Assembly: GCF_002025705.1 (NCBI RefSeq)
Contig: NZ_CP018846.1
Location: forward strand, 62,001-126,000
DNA length: 64,000 bases
Direction of reading: 5' to 3'
DNA from: Pseudomonas putida
GTDB taxonomy: Bacteria; Pseudomonadota; Gammaproteobacteria; Pseudomonadales; Pseudomonadaceae
Shown here: in pieces, positions 1 through 7,164 of the stretch
How positions within the stretch are numbered: the first letter of the stretch is position 1
Layout of the letters: the number at the start of each line of letters is the position of its first letter
Position numbers and translations under genes: made by a program
Notes under the pieces: model-generated
What the model was told of the DNA's origin: nothing
Database searches by the model: none
Seen by the model: only the letters and a program-made list of their open reading frames with translations

Positions 1-2
1 TG

Positions 3-209
3 GTTGGCGCCACAGCGCACTACATCAACAACGACCTCGATGAAGGGCCGATCATTGCCCAGGGTGTCGAGGTGGTGGACCACAGCCATTACCCCGAGGA
101 CCTGATTGCCAAGGGGCGCGACATCGAATGCCTGACCCTGGCGCGGGCGGTGGGGTATCACATCGAACGGCGGGTGTTCCTCAACGCCAACCGGACTGTG
201 GTGCTTTAA
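3..209 (+). CDS. purU: Formyltetrahydrofolate deformylase, C-terminal part (cut by window edge)
   Basis: This is the last 68 codons of a PurU-type formyltetrahydrofolate deformylase, which hydrolyses 10-formyl-THF to formate and THF. The visible part starts with VGATAHYINNDLDEGPII, the conserved formyltransferase-fold segment of PurU. It continues through the EDLIAKGRD and LARAVGYHIERRVF stretch to a TAA stop. The start lies outside the window. It is followed by a REPIN and then fdhA on the same strand, so formate and formaldehyde one-carbon metabolism are clustered. PurU versus another formyltransferase-fold enzyme is settled by the C-terminal sequence, which is typical of PurU. Confidence 0.88.
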   Translation, partial: VGATAHYINNDLDEGPIIAQGVEVVDHSHYPEDLIAKGRDIECLTLARAVGYHIERRVFLNANRTVVL

Positions 210-215
210 GCATTT

Positions 216-319
216 GGGGCTGCTGCGCAGCCCTTTCGCGACGCAAGGCCGCTCCTACAGAGGTACGTATTCTCCTGTAGGAGCGGCCTTGCGTCGCGAA
301 AGGGCCGCACAGCGGCCCC
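216..319. repeat. REPIN (inverted REP pair)
   Basis: Two inverted copies of a Pseudomonas REP face each other around a short loop. The left arm begins GGGGCTGC and contains TTTCGCGACGCAAGGCCGCTCC. The right arm is its near reverse complement and ends GCGGCCCC. It lies between purU and fdhA and may form a strong cruciform or RNA hairpin. Confidence 0.85.
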
Positions 320-481
320 AGCTTTTCCCCTGCCGTTAAAAGGCATCTCCCTGTCGTTTCCAGTCAGTGCAAACCGCCGTATCAGGCCCACAATTCCCTG
401 CATTCCAGTAACACATGCCGCCCATGGACGGCGGCGCGTTCCACCACCGCTGCATAAATAAAAATCAAGCGAGGTAAGAGC

Positions 482-1681
482 ATGTCTGGCAATCGTGGAG
501 TGGTGTATCTCGGCGCTGGCAAGGTCGAAGTACAGAAGATCGACTACCCGAAAATGCAAGACCCACGCGGCAAGAAGATCGAGCACGGCGTGATCCTCAA
601 GGTGGTCTCCACCAACATCTGCGGCTCCGACCAGCACATGGTCCGCGGCCGTACCACTGCCCAGGTCGGCCTGGTCCTGGGCCACGAAATCACCGGTGAA
701 ATCGTCGAGCTGGGGCGTGACGTAGAACGCCTGAAGATCGGTGACCTGGTGTCGGTACCGTTCAACGTCGCCTGCGGGCGCTGCCGCTCGTGCAAAGAGA
801 TGCACACCGGTGTCTGCCTCACCGTCAACCCGGCCCGCGCCGGCGGTGCCTACGGCTATGTCGACATGGGCGACTGGACCGGCGGCCAGGCCGAGTACGT
901 GCTGGTGCCGTACGCCGACTTCAACCTGCTGAAACTGCCGGACCGCGACAAGGCCATGGAAAAGATCCGTGACCTGACCTGCCTGTCCGACATTCTGCCG
1001 ACCGGCTACCACGGCGCCGTGACTGCCGGCGTAGGCCCAGGCAGCACCGTTTACGTAGCCGGTGCCGGCCCGGTCGGCCTGGCCGCCGCCGCCTCGGCCC
1101 GCCTGCTGGGCGCCGCCTGCGTGATCGTCGGCGACCTCAACCCAGCCCGTCTGGCCCACGCCAAGTCCCAGGGCTTTGAAGTGGTCGACCTGTCCAAGGA
1201 CACCCCGCTGCACGAGCAGATCGTCGACATCCTCGGTGAGCCGGAAGTGGACTGCGCCGTCGACGCCGTCGGTTTCGAGGCCCGCGGCCATGGCCACGAA
1301 GGTGCCAAGCATGAGGCACCGGCCACCGTGCTGAACTCGCTGATGCAAGTTACCCGCGTTGCCGGCAGCATTGGTATCCCTGGGCTGTACGTGACCGAAG
1401 ACCCGGGCGCGGTGGATGCCGCCGCCAAGATCGGCGCGCTGAGCATCCGCTTCGGCCTGGGCTGGGCCAAGTCGCACAGCTTCCATACCGGCCAGACCCC
1501 GACCATGAAGTACAACCGCCAGCTGATGCAGGCGATCATGTGGGACCGGATCAACATTGCCGAAGTGGTGGGTGTGCAGGTGATCAACCTGGATCAGGCA
1601 CCGGAAGGGTATGGCGAGTTCGATGCAGGCGTGCCGAAGAAGTTTGTGATCGACCCGCACAAGATGTGGGGCGCGGCTTGA
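482..1681 (+). CDS. fdhA: Glutathione-independent, zinc-dependent formaldehyde dehydrogenase
   Basis: FdhA oxidises formaldehyde to formate with NAD+ without added glutathione, in the cytosol. The 399-residue length matches the P. putida enzyme. The catalytic zinc ligands are visible as Cys47 (NICGSDQH) and His68 (GHE). The four structural-zinc cysteines lie in CGRCRSCKEMHTGVC at about 98-112. A Rossmann motif GAGPVGLAAAA lies near 195. The ATG follows a GAGG ribosome site about seven bases upstream. The downstream terminator is at 1700-1725. The last 65 or so codons are duplicated at about 3091-3306, next to an RHS-type gene. Confidence is high because the closest alternative, a generic zinc alcohol dehydrogenase, lacks this insertion pattern. 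Confidence 0.95.
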   Translation: MSGNRGVVYLGAGKVEVQKIDYPKMQDPRGKKIEHGVILKVVSTNICGSDQHMVRGRTTAQVGLVLGHEITGEIVELGRDVERLKIGDLVSVPFNVACGRCRSCKEMHTGVCLTVNPARAGGAYGYVDMGDWTGGQAEYVLVPYADFNLLKLPDRDKAMEKIRDLTCLSDILPTGYHGAVTAGVGPGSTVYVAGAGPVGLAAAASARLLGAACVIVGDLNPARLAHAKSQGFEVVDLSKDTPLHEQIVDILGEPEVDCAVDAVGFEARGHGHEGAKHEAPATVLNSLMQVTRVAGSIGIPGLYVTEDPGAVDAAAKIGALSIRFGLGWAKSHSFHTGQTPTMKYNRQLMQAIMWDRINIAEVVGVQVINLDQAPEGYGEFDAGVPKKFVIDPHKMWGAA

Positions 1682-1699
1682 CGCCGTGATGTAACAAAG

Positions 1700-1725
1700 A
1701 GCCCCTCATAGTGTGGGGCTTTTTT
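1700..1725 (+). terminator. Rho-independent terminator of fdhA
   Basis: AGCCCC and GGGGCT pair around a short loop and are followed by a run of six T, 19 bases after the fdhA stop. The T run touches the 3' end of the convergent truncated RHS gene. Confidence 0.85.
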
Positions 1726-1934
1726 CATGGCTGCTTGTCTGAGCTTTGCACCACAAGGACCGAGCCTTTGTCATCGGTGGCGAGTAAGCCGCCGGCCTGG
1801 GTGTTGCTTGTACTCAACTCTGCCAGAGGTTGTTCTGCATTGCGGAAGATGGCGCGATACTCGTCGCCTTGTATCACAGTGATGAACTTGTCGCCCTGGT
1901 AGAAGAAAAGCGAGCGGTTCGATGCTTTGCTCAT
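1725..1934 (-). pseudogene. Truncated RHS-type protein (N-terminal piece only)
   Basis: A 69-residue reading frame on the minus strand with a good ribosome site (AGGGA, nine bases before ATG). Its sequence MSKASNRSLFFYQGDKFIT... LLATDDKGSVLVVQ is the N-terminal segment of short Pseudomonas RHS-repeat-associated core proteins, which normally continue with an SPYGH motif and a DPxNxxDPxG core ending. Here the frame stops just after GSVLVVQ, in sequence next to the fdhA terminator. The RHS core and toxin tip are therefore missing. The intact relative at 3542-4459 aligns over FYQGD...LSGSV. I read this as a remnant left by recombination. Whether the peptide is still made is unknown. Confidence 0.7.
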
Positions 1935-2056
1935 GATTCTGGTCCCTGCTGCGATGGATGTAGGGGGTGTGCTTGATGCCCATTCTGAACAGTCGAAGGA
2001 GTTTCGATACTGGCAGAAATAACAGTTTTACTGCCTCCCTTAGCACTGCCTCATAA

Positions 2057-2090
2057 CCTGCGGGAGCGGGCTTGCCCGCGAAGAGGCCAG
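2057..2090. repeat. Single REP element
   Basis: Contains GGAGCGGGCTTGCCCGCG followed by AAGAGGCC, the classical P. putida REP core hairpin. There is no inverted partner nearby. Confidence 0.75.
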
Positions 2091-2107
2091 CCCTGCCAAC
2101 CCTTCAA

Positions 2108-2371
2108 TCAGCGCATCATCCCCAACTCTGCATCATCCATCAGCGCCTTGGCCAACGCGCTTAGATAATGTGAAGCCCAAAGTAACTGCGGCTTGTTGTC
2201 CATCAGGCCGTCAATGGTCAAATCCCGCACATAGCCCATCAGCTCTGAAGCCTGTTCGCGTGCGCTCTGGCAGGGAATGCCCGGGGCAATGCAGAACAGC
2301 GGGTGGGTGTGGCCTTCGCCCTGGTAGAAAAATGTCTTGCCTACGGTGGTCTTGGTGTTGTCGCTGGTCAT
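2108..2371 (-). CDS. DUF3077 family small protein
   Basis: An 87-residue protein of the Pseudomonas DUF3077 family, recognised from the segment KTFFYQGEGHTHPLFCIAPGI and the following AREQASELMGYVRDLTIDG. No catalytic motif is visible and the function is unknown. The ATG is preceded by an AGGGAG ribosome site. It lies upstream of the RHS remnant on the same strand and shares with it the short FFYQG start. In pseudomonads these proteins often sit beside DUF6124-type proteins, as here. Confidence 0.7.
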   Translation of the reverse strand: MTSDNTKTTVGKTFFYQGEGHTHPLFCIAPGIPCQSAREQASELMGYVRDLTIDGLMDNKPQLLWASHYLSALAKALMDDAELGMMR

Positions 2372-2408
2372 GATTCAATCTCCCTGAAGTTTCTCGACTG
2401 CCAGGCCC

Positions 2409-2483
2409 GGCCCTATCGCGGCTAAAGCCGCTCCTACAGGCCTTGTGCGGTCCGTGTAGGAGCGGCTTTAGCCGCGAAGGGCC
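2409..2483. repeat. REPIN
   Basis: Inverted pair of REP cores, TCGCGGCTAAAGCCGCTCC and its reverse complement, separated by about 20 bases between the two small protein genes. Confidence 0.8.
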
Positions 2484-2509
2484 AGCCCAGCCAACACAAG
2501 GCTCAAGCC

Positions 2510-2752
2510 CTAGTGCAACGTTCGCGGCTCCGCCGGCATCTGCGCCTGGATCAACGCCGCCTCAAGCAGCACCCGCAGCGCATCAAGCTCATGCATCGTG
2601 GCCATCATCAGAATCGAGACCGGTGATTTGGGCTGCAGCAGTATCGCCTGATGCGCGACGGTTTGGGCGCACAGCGCGTAGTCTGTGGCCTGGATGAGGG
2701 TGTCTTCGAGGGAATGGGAGGTGTGGGGTGGATCGGGGACAATCTTGAGCAT
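2510..2752 (-). CDS. Small conserved Pseudomonas protein (DUF6124-like)
   Basis: An 80-residue protein starting MLKIVPDPPHTSHSLEDTL. The ATG at 2752 is chosen over one ten codons upstream because AGAGG lies nine bases before it. The body (ATDYALCAQTVAHQ... SILMMATMHELDALRVLLEAAL) resembles the DUF6124 family of pseudomonad proteins in its proline-rich start and helical A-rich body. The assignment is from memory and moderate. It has no signal peptide, membrane span or catalytic motif. It is paired with the DUF3077 gene downstream. Confidence 0.55.
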   Translation of the reverse strand: MLKIVPDPPHTSHSLEDTLIQATDYALCAQTVAHQAILLQPKSPVSILMMATMHELDALRVLLEAALIQAQMPAEPRTLH

Positions 2753-3090
2753 TATCGTTTGCCTCTTGGGGCCACCACACACTTGCTGTCAAACAAGAAG
2801 GCGGCAGCTGTACATGGGTTGACAGACCGGTAGGCAAACAAAAACCCGGCGCACGTGAAGTGCCCCATGCACAGCTGCCATAGAGGCAAAGCCATGTGTT
2901 TGACTAGGACGGCCTGTCAAAGCCGGTCGCTGATTTCGCAACGACCGCCCGAGACTAGAGCGCAGCCCAGATCATCGCAATGGCTTAAGCGGCTTGGGAC
3001 CTTAATTCAGAAACGTCCTACATGTAAGAGGAAATAACGGAAATCCCGTGGGATTAGCACGACAAGAGACTCTTTTCAGCTTGGTCCACG
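2753..3090. other. Gene-free stretch between the small proteins and the fdhA tail copy
   Basis: No convincing reading frame or RNA is seen. The sequence is less GC-rich than its surroundings and probably contains the promoter of the minus-strand small genes near its left end. The right end is the junction with the duplicated fdhA tail. Confidence 0.4.
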
Positions 3091-3306
3091 CGAGAATCGC
3101 TCAGCTTCCGTACCGGCCAGAGCCAAACCATGAAATACAACCGCCAGCTGATGCAGGCGATCATGTGGGATCGGATCAACATTGCCGAAGTGGTGGGCGT
3201 GCAGGTGATCAACCTGGATCAGGCGCCGGAAGGGTATGGCGAGTTTGATGCGGGTGTGCCGAAGAAGTTTGTGATTGACCCGCACAAGATGTGGGGAGCG
3301 GCGTAG
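3091..3306 (+). pseudogene. Duplicated 3' end of fdhA (about 70 codons, no start)
   Basis: This segment repeats the last part of fdhA in the same orientation and ends at a TAG stop. Its reading frame gives SFRTGQSQTMKYN... through the C-terminal KMWGAA. Similarity starts abruptly around 3091-3103, equivalent to fdhA position about 1471. The copies differ at scattered, mostly third-codon bases, so the duplication is not recent or was acquired from a related strain. No start codon or ribosome site precedes it. Like the real gene it is followed by a terminator and a convergent RHS-type gene. Confidence 0.9.
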
Positions 3307-3323
3307 TAAACGTCGAATAAAAG

Positions 3324-3346
3324 AGCCCCTCTGGTCGAGGGGCTTT
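3324..3346 (+). terminator. Terminator following the fdhA tail copy
   Basis: AGCCCCTC pairs with GAGGGGCT and is followed by a short T tract. It occupies the same place as the terminator of the genuine fdhA but differs in stem and loop sequence. Confidence 0.75.
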
Positions 3347-3564
3347 TCCAGAGCGATGTTGGCTATCGTTTCTTTAAAGCTGAAACCCAATCAGCTCATT
3401 TTTATGAGCGCCATGGCGAGCGGCACGCAGGATTAGTGGACGCTAGCTATCTTGTTTGATCGAGAAGTAGAATACTACTACGGCGGTTCATGGTCTGGGC
3501 GCGATCTTGCGATAGATTTATTTATGATTATGTGCCAGTTGTTATTTTCTGGCTTCGTTGACTA
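3343..3564 (+). pseudogene. Possible decayed coding remnant (two frames)
   Basis: Plus-strand frame 1 is open from the terminator to a TGA at 3457-3459, reading ...FFKAETQSAHFYERHGE and ending ASYLV. Frame 2 then reads FDREVEYYYGGSWSGRD and ends in GFVD at about 3563, overlapping the convergent RHS stop. The two pieces look like one protein end split by a frameshift, but no start is visible and no family is recognised. This is a weak call that could be chance. Confidence 0.25.
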
Positions 3565-4459
3565 AGTGTTTAATCAAAAAGTAGCCGCCAGTTCCCACGC
3601 CTACGCTAACGATGACCTGGAATAGTCCGCTCACGCGACTTGGAAATATTTGGGTCCGGTAAGGGCTACGATAGCTAAACTGTATGTCGGGTTTTTTAGT
3701 AGGCTCAATGATGGCGGGGGTGTTTTTGCTATTAACTGATGTGCTGGTAAAATCCGCTGTAGCAGATTTAGAAGTAAATGTATGAGTCGATTCAGCTATA
3801 ATTCCAGCTGGTGAGCGCTGGATGCCTCTGTTCAGAGTTGAGGGTGCACCTGCTTTCGGCTGCGCTATGACAGATGTAGGCGCTTGTACTAATTTTCTGC
3901 TATGCAGTCCATCTGTACCAAATTTAATAAGGTGGCGTGTGACGGATCTCAATATTGATTGGAATGCTCGCATGAAATTGCCCGATGGGTCTTCCCAGTT
4001 GATTGGGTCGCCTTGGCAGTAGCTATAAGAATTTGATCCGCCCTTCCCAAAAGGGCTAAGTTCGTCCTGAGAGGTAAATCGCATTAGTTTAGTGTTATAA
4101 AGCCGGCGCCCATTTCCGAGTAGGTATCCGCCTGCGGATATTTCCTCTCGTTGTCCATTGAAGCCAATCAGGGGCGCCATTTCATCCGTCGCACGATGCC
4201 CATATGGTGCGTACACCATGTGGGAAAGTTGCATACCGATAACCGAGCCTGAGAGATCGGTCCGCAACAGTTTTGCCGATTGCACATTGTTATGCTGTGC
4301 AACTGCTGACTCGTCCGACCACATTATTCGGTGGCTGCCCTGCAAGGATTTTTCAGTTGCAAGTCGGTCGCCTTGGTAAAAGCGGAGAGTCGATGCCAGC
4401 AACGCTTGTGGTGATTCGCTGAGCGCTTCTGTCGGTTCGTTCTGCTGTTTGCCCGTCAT
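3542..4459 (-). CDS. Short RHS-core protein with variable C-terminal (putative polymorphic toxin)
   Basis: A 305-residue protein. Residues 24-90 match the FYQGD...LSGSV...YAPYGH segment of orphan Pseudomonas RHS proteins. Residues 97-160 carry the RHS-associated core ending in DPINWEDPSG, after which such proteins switch to a variable tip. The tip here (161-305) is Ser/Thr-rich, has no motif I can name, and ends in a hydrophobic segment (about 279-300) that could span a membrane. Base composition is clearly more AT-rich than neighbouring core genes, a sign of transfer. An AAGGA site nine bases before ATG supports the start. No immunity gene is evident immediately downstream, which is unusual for a toxin. 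Confidence 0.75.
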   Translation of the reverse strand: MTGKQQNEPTEALSESPQALLASTLRFYQGDRLATEKSLQGSHRIMWSDESAVAQHNNVQSAKLLRTDLSGSVIGMQLSHMVYAPYGHRATDEMAPLIGFNGQREEISAGGYLLGNGRRLYNTKLMRFTSQDELSPFGKGGSNSYSYCQGDPINWEDPSGNFMRAFQSILRSVTRHLIKFGTDGLHSRKLVQAPTSVIAQPKAGAPSTLNRGIQRSPAGIIAESTHTFTSKSATADFTSTSVNSKNTPAIIEPTKKPDIQFSYRSPYRTQIFPSRVSGLFQVIVSVGVGTGGYFLIKHLVNEARK

Positions 4460-4769
4460 GGATGTGATCCTTGGATTTGACTGTTAGGCCTTAGGCTGAT
4501 CCTCTGTACCAAAACCCACAACTAGTAAAAATGACAGGTGCATTCGCTAAGGCGATTTATCGATGACATCGAGCTTGGCCGGAACAGAAGGACTGACTAT
4601 TCGGGTTGGTGCAGTCAGTTAGTCGGATCCGCTGTGCGGCCCTTCACGGGCAAGCCCGCTCCCACGGAGGGCGCACGACAGACCCTGATATGCGGCTCGG
4701 AACAAACCTCCAACCCACCAGTCAAATCCGTCGTTTCCCAGGCCATCCCGGCCCACGAGGTCCCTCCCG
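4460..4769. other. Intergenic stretch with one REP
   Basis: No gene is seen. It holds the presumed promoter of the RHS gene on the left (AT-rich), a single REP at about 4638-4666 (GGCCCTTCACGGGCAAGCCC...), and the leader of the DUF2780 gene on the right. Confidence 0.5.
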
Positions 4770-5345
4770 ATGAAAGCATTCACCCTGGCAACCCTGATGA
4801 CCCTGGCCGCAAGCCCGGTGTTCGCCTTCAACCTCAGTGACGCCGCCAACGCCGTCTCCGCCATGCAGACCCAGAAGCAACAAGGTCAGGTACAAGCGCC
4901 GGAAGGGCAGGCCAATCTGCTCAACACCCTGGGCAGCCAGTTGAACATCACCCCCGAACAAGCCGTTGGCGGGGCAGGGGCGATGCTGGGGCTGGCGCGC
5001 AACAACCTGAGCAGCGACGACTATGGCCAGCTGACCAAGGCGGTGCCGGGCCTGGACCTGCTGTCGGGCGCCAATGCCTTGGGCGGGCTGAGCGGGTTGG
5101 GTGAGTTGCTGGGCAGCGACAAGGGCAGCCAGTCGGCCCTGGACAAGGCGTTGGGCAACGATGTGGAGAACCGTGGCGACCTGGACAACGCGTTCAAGGC
5201 GCTGGGGATGGATACCGGGATGATCGGGCAGTTTGCGCCGTTGATTCTGCAGTACCTGGGGCAGCAGGGGATTGCCGGGTCGTTGTTGCAGAATCTGGGG
5301 AGTTTGTGGACTACTCCGGCGCCGTTGACACAACCTTCGGTCTGA
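4770..5345 (+). CDS. DUF2780 (VcgC/VcgE) family secreted protein
   Basis: A 191-residue protein with a clear signal peptide (MKAFTLATLMTLAASPVFA, cleavage about residue 19). The mature part matches the DUF2780 family pattern: a QANLLNTLGSQLNITPEQAVGG segment at about 46-68, a glycine- and leucine-rich central stretch, and a C-terminal FAPLILQYLGQQG helix at about 155-168. The function is unknown and the protein is predicted periplasmic. A GAGG sits about ten bases before the ATG. It stands alone, between a REP and a REPIN. Confidence 0.8.
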   Translation: MKAFTLATLMTLAASPVFAFNLSDAANAVSAMQTQKQQGQVQAPEGQANLLNTLGSQLNITPEQAVGGAGAMLGLARNNLSSDDYGQLTKAVPGLDLLSGANALGGLSGLGELLGSDKGSQSALDKALGNDVENRGDLDNAFKALGMDTGMIGQFAPLILQYLGQQGIAGSLLQNLGSLWTTPAPLTQPSV

Positions 5346-5366
5346 GGAATTTGTAGCGCCAGTGCC

Positions 5367-5399
5367 GGCCCTATCGCCGGCAAGCCGGTTCCCACAGGG
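5367..5399. repeat. Single REP element
   Basis: Core GGCCCTATCGCCGGCAAGCC followed by GGTTCCCACAGG, just after the DUF2780 stop. Confidence 0.65.
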
Positions 5400-5430
5400 A
5401 TAGCATCGCCTTCAAGCCTGGCTGTGTACC

Positions 5431-5547
5431 TGTGGGAGCGGCCTTGTGTCGCGAAAGGGCCGCAAAGCGGCCCCAGCAATTGTTGCGTTAACGCTGAAAC
5501 CCTGGGGCCGCTTCGCAGCCCTTTCGCGACACAAGGCCGCTCCCACA
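5431..5547. repeat. REPIN
   Basis: Two REPs point outward with TGTGGGAGCGGCC at the left edge and the complementary GGCCGCTCCCACA at the right edge. The inner GCGGCCCC and GGGGCCGC arms surround a loop of about 30 bases. Confidence 0.85.
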
Positions 5548-5569
5548 AGAAAAGCAGAATTGCTTTGGG

Positions 5570-6919
5570 TCATGCAGCTTCGGTGAAGTCCACCAGGCGC
5601 ACCGGGCGGCGGAAGCCGGCGGTCAGTACGGCCAGGTACGCCAGACCCAGGGCAAACCAGCACAGGCCAATCACCAAGGTCAGCGCCGACAGGCTGGTCC
5701 ACAGCCACAACGTCAATGCCAAGCCCACCAGCGGCACCGCGCCATAGCACAGCAGCCCTTTGAGGTTGCGCTGCGCACCTTCGCCCATCAGGTGGGTCTT
5801 CACCACCGCCAGGTTCACCGCCGAGAACGCCACCAGCGCACCGAAGCTGATCAGCGAGGCCAGGGTGGCCAGGTCGATCACCAATGCCAGCAGTGAGAAC
5901 GCCGACACCAGGGCAATGGCGAACACCGGTGTGCCAAAGCGTGGCGACAGGTAACCGAAGCTGCGCCGAGGCAGTACGTTGTCGCGCCCCATGGTGAACA
6001 GGATGCGCGACACCGCCGCCTGGGAGGCCAGCGCCGAGCCGAGGCTGCCGGCAACGTAGGCTGCAGTGAAGAAGTTGGCCAGGAACTGCCCGCCCGCCTT
6101 GAACATCACCTCGTTGGCCGCCGCATCGGCATTTGCAAAGGTGGTGCCTGGCATGACCAGCTGGCTGACGTAGGCCAGCACGGTGAACAGCAGGCCGGCG
6201 AACAGGGTCGTGAGGATGATCGCCCGTGGCACGTCGCGGCGTGCGTCGCGGCATTCTTCGGCCAGGGTCGAGACGGCGTCGAAGCCGAGGAACGACAGGC
6301 ACAGTACCGCCGCGCCGGCCATGATCGCGCCGAAACCTGGCTTGGAACCATCACCCATCAGCGGCGACAGCAGGTCCAGCGGCTGGCCGGCCAGCGACTG
6401 GCAGGACAGCGCGACAAACACCACGATGAAGACGATCTGCGCACCGACGATCAGGTTGCTGGTCTTGGCCACCGAGTGGATGCCGACCACGTTGAGCACC
6501 GTCACCAGCACGATCGAAGCCAGGGCAATGGACCAGGCCGGGATGGCGGGGAAGGCGATGTTGAGGAACAGGCCGATCAGCAGGTAGTTGATCATCGGCA
6601 GGAACAGGTAGTCGAGCAGCAGCGACCAGCCTGCGAGGAAGCCGACGTTGGGGCCGAAGGCCATGTTGGTGTAGGAGTACGCCGAGCCCGCGACCGGGAA
6701 GCGCTTGACCATGAAGCTGTAGGACGCGGCGGTGAACAGCATGGCCACCAGGGTAACCATGTAGGCGCCGGCGGTGCGGCCACCGGTGAGTTCGGTGACG
6801 ATGCCGTAGGTGGTGAAGATGGTCAGCGGGACCATGTACACCAGGCCGAAGAACACCAGGGCGGGGAGGCCGAGAACGCGGCGCAGTTGGGCGGAGTTGG
6901 AGCTGGGTGGGTTGGCCAT
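5570..6919 (-). CDS. APC-superfamily amino acid/polyamine permease, PuuP-like
   Basis: A 449-residue inner-membrane protein with about 12 hydrophobic segments. Its layout closely resembles the E. coli putrescine importer PuuP. Features include the N-terminal LPALVFFGLVYMVPLTIF, the AGSAYSYTNMAFGPNVGFLAGW segment near 76-98, LSFLGFDAVSTLAEE near 210-225, and the conserved ISFGALVAFSAVNLAV. The acidic pair in the STLAEE loop is typical for polyamine and amino acid carriers of the family. The substrate is inferred only: putrescine or another amine/amino acid imported with protons. It is transcribed alone, and no catabolic gene lies next to it. Confidence 0.8.
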   Translation of the reverse strand: MANPPSSNSAQLRRVLGLPALVFFGLVYMVPLTIFTTYGIVTELTGGRTAGAYMVTLVAMLFTAASYSFMVKRFPVAGSAYSYTNMAFGPNVGFLAGWSLLLDYLFLPMINYLLIGLFLNIAFPAIPAWSIALASIVLVTVLNVVGIHSVAKTSNLIVGAQIVFIVVFVALSCQSLAGQPLDLLSPLMGDGSKPGFGAIMAGAAVLCLSFLGFDAVSTLAEECRDARRDVPRAIILTTLFAGLLFTVLAYVSQLVMPGTTFANADAAANEVMFKAGGQFLANFFTAAYVAGSLGSALASQAAVSRILFTMGRDNVLPRRSFGYLSPRFGTPVFAIALVSAFSLLALVIDLATLASLISFGALVAFSAVNLAVVKTHLMGEGAQRNLKGLLCYGAVPLVGLALTLWLWTSLSALTLVIGLCWFALGLAYLAVLTAGFRRPVRLVDFTEAA

Positions 6920-7043
6920 TGATCGATCCAGGCTTTTTTGTAGTTGTGCTTTGGTCGATTTTTATCCACTTAGGTGGGTAATGACAAAAAAGTATTACTT
7001 ATTCTAATTATTAGCCTGGGTTTTAATCGGGGTTATGCGCACT

Positions 7044-7153
7044 CCTGTGTCGGCCTCTTCGCGGGTAAACCCGCTCCTACAGGTACAGCGCAAATCTGAC
7101 GGCCTGTGCAACCTCTGTGGGAGCGGGTTCACCCGCGAAGAGGCCGGCACAGG
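7044..7153. repeat. REPIN
   Basis: Inverted pair of the classical REP, with CCTGTGTCGGCCTCTTCGCG at the left edge and the complementary GGCCGGCACAGG at the right edge. The two hairpin cores read GGGTAAACCC and GGGTTCACCC. It ends 12 bases from the stop of the acyltransferase gene. Confidence 0.85.
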
Positions 7154-7164
7154 CCATGAAAATC

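Noticed and set aside
206..1660. 484-codon minus-strand frame over fdhA
   Set aside because: Antisense to fdhA, whose zinc and Rossmann motifs prove the plus frame.
3048..3248. 66-codon plus frame across the fdhA tail copy
   Set aside because: It is in a different frame from the fdhA homology, so it is a chance frame over a pseudogene fragment.
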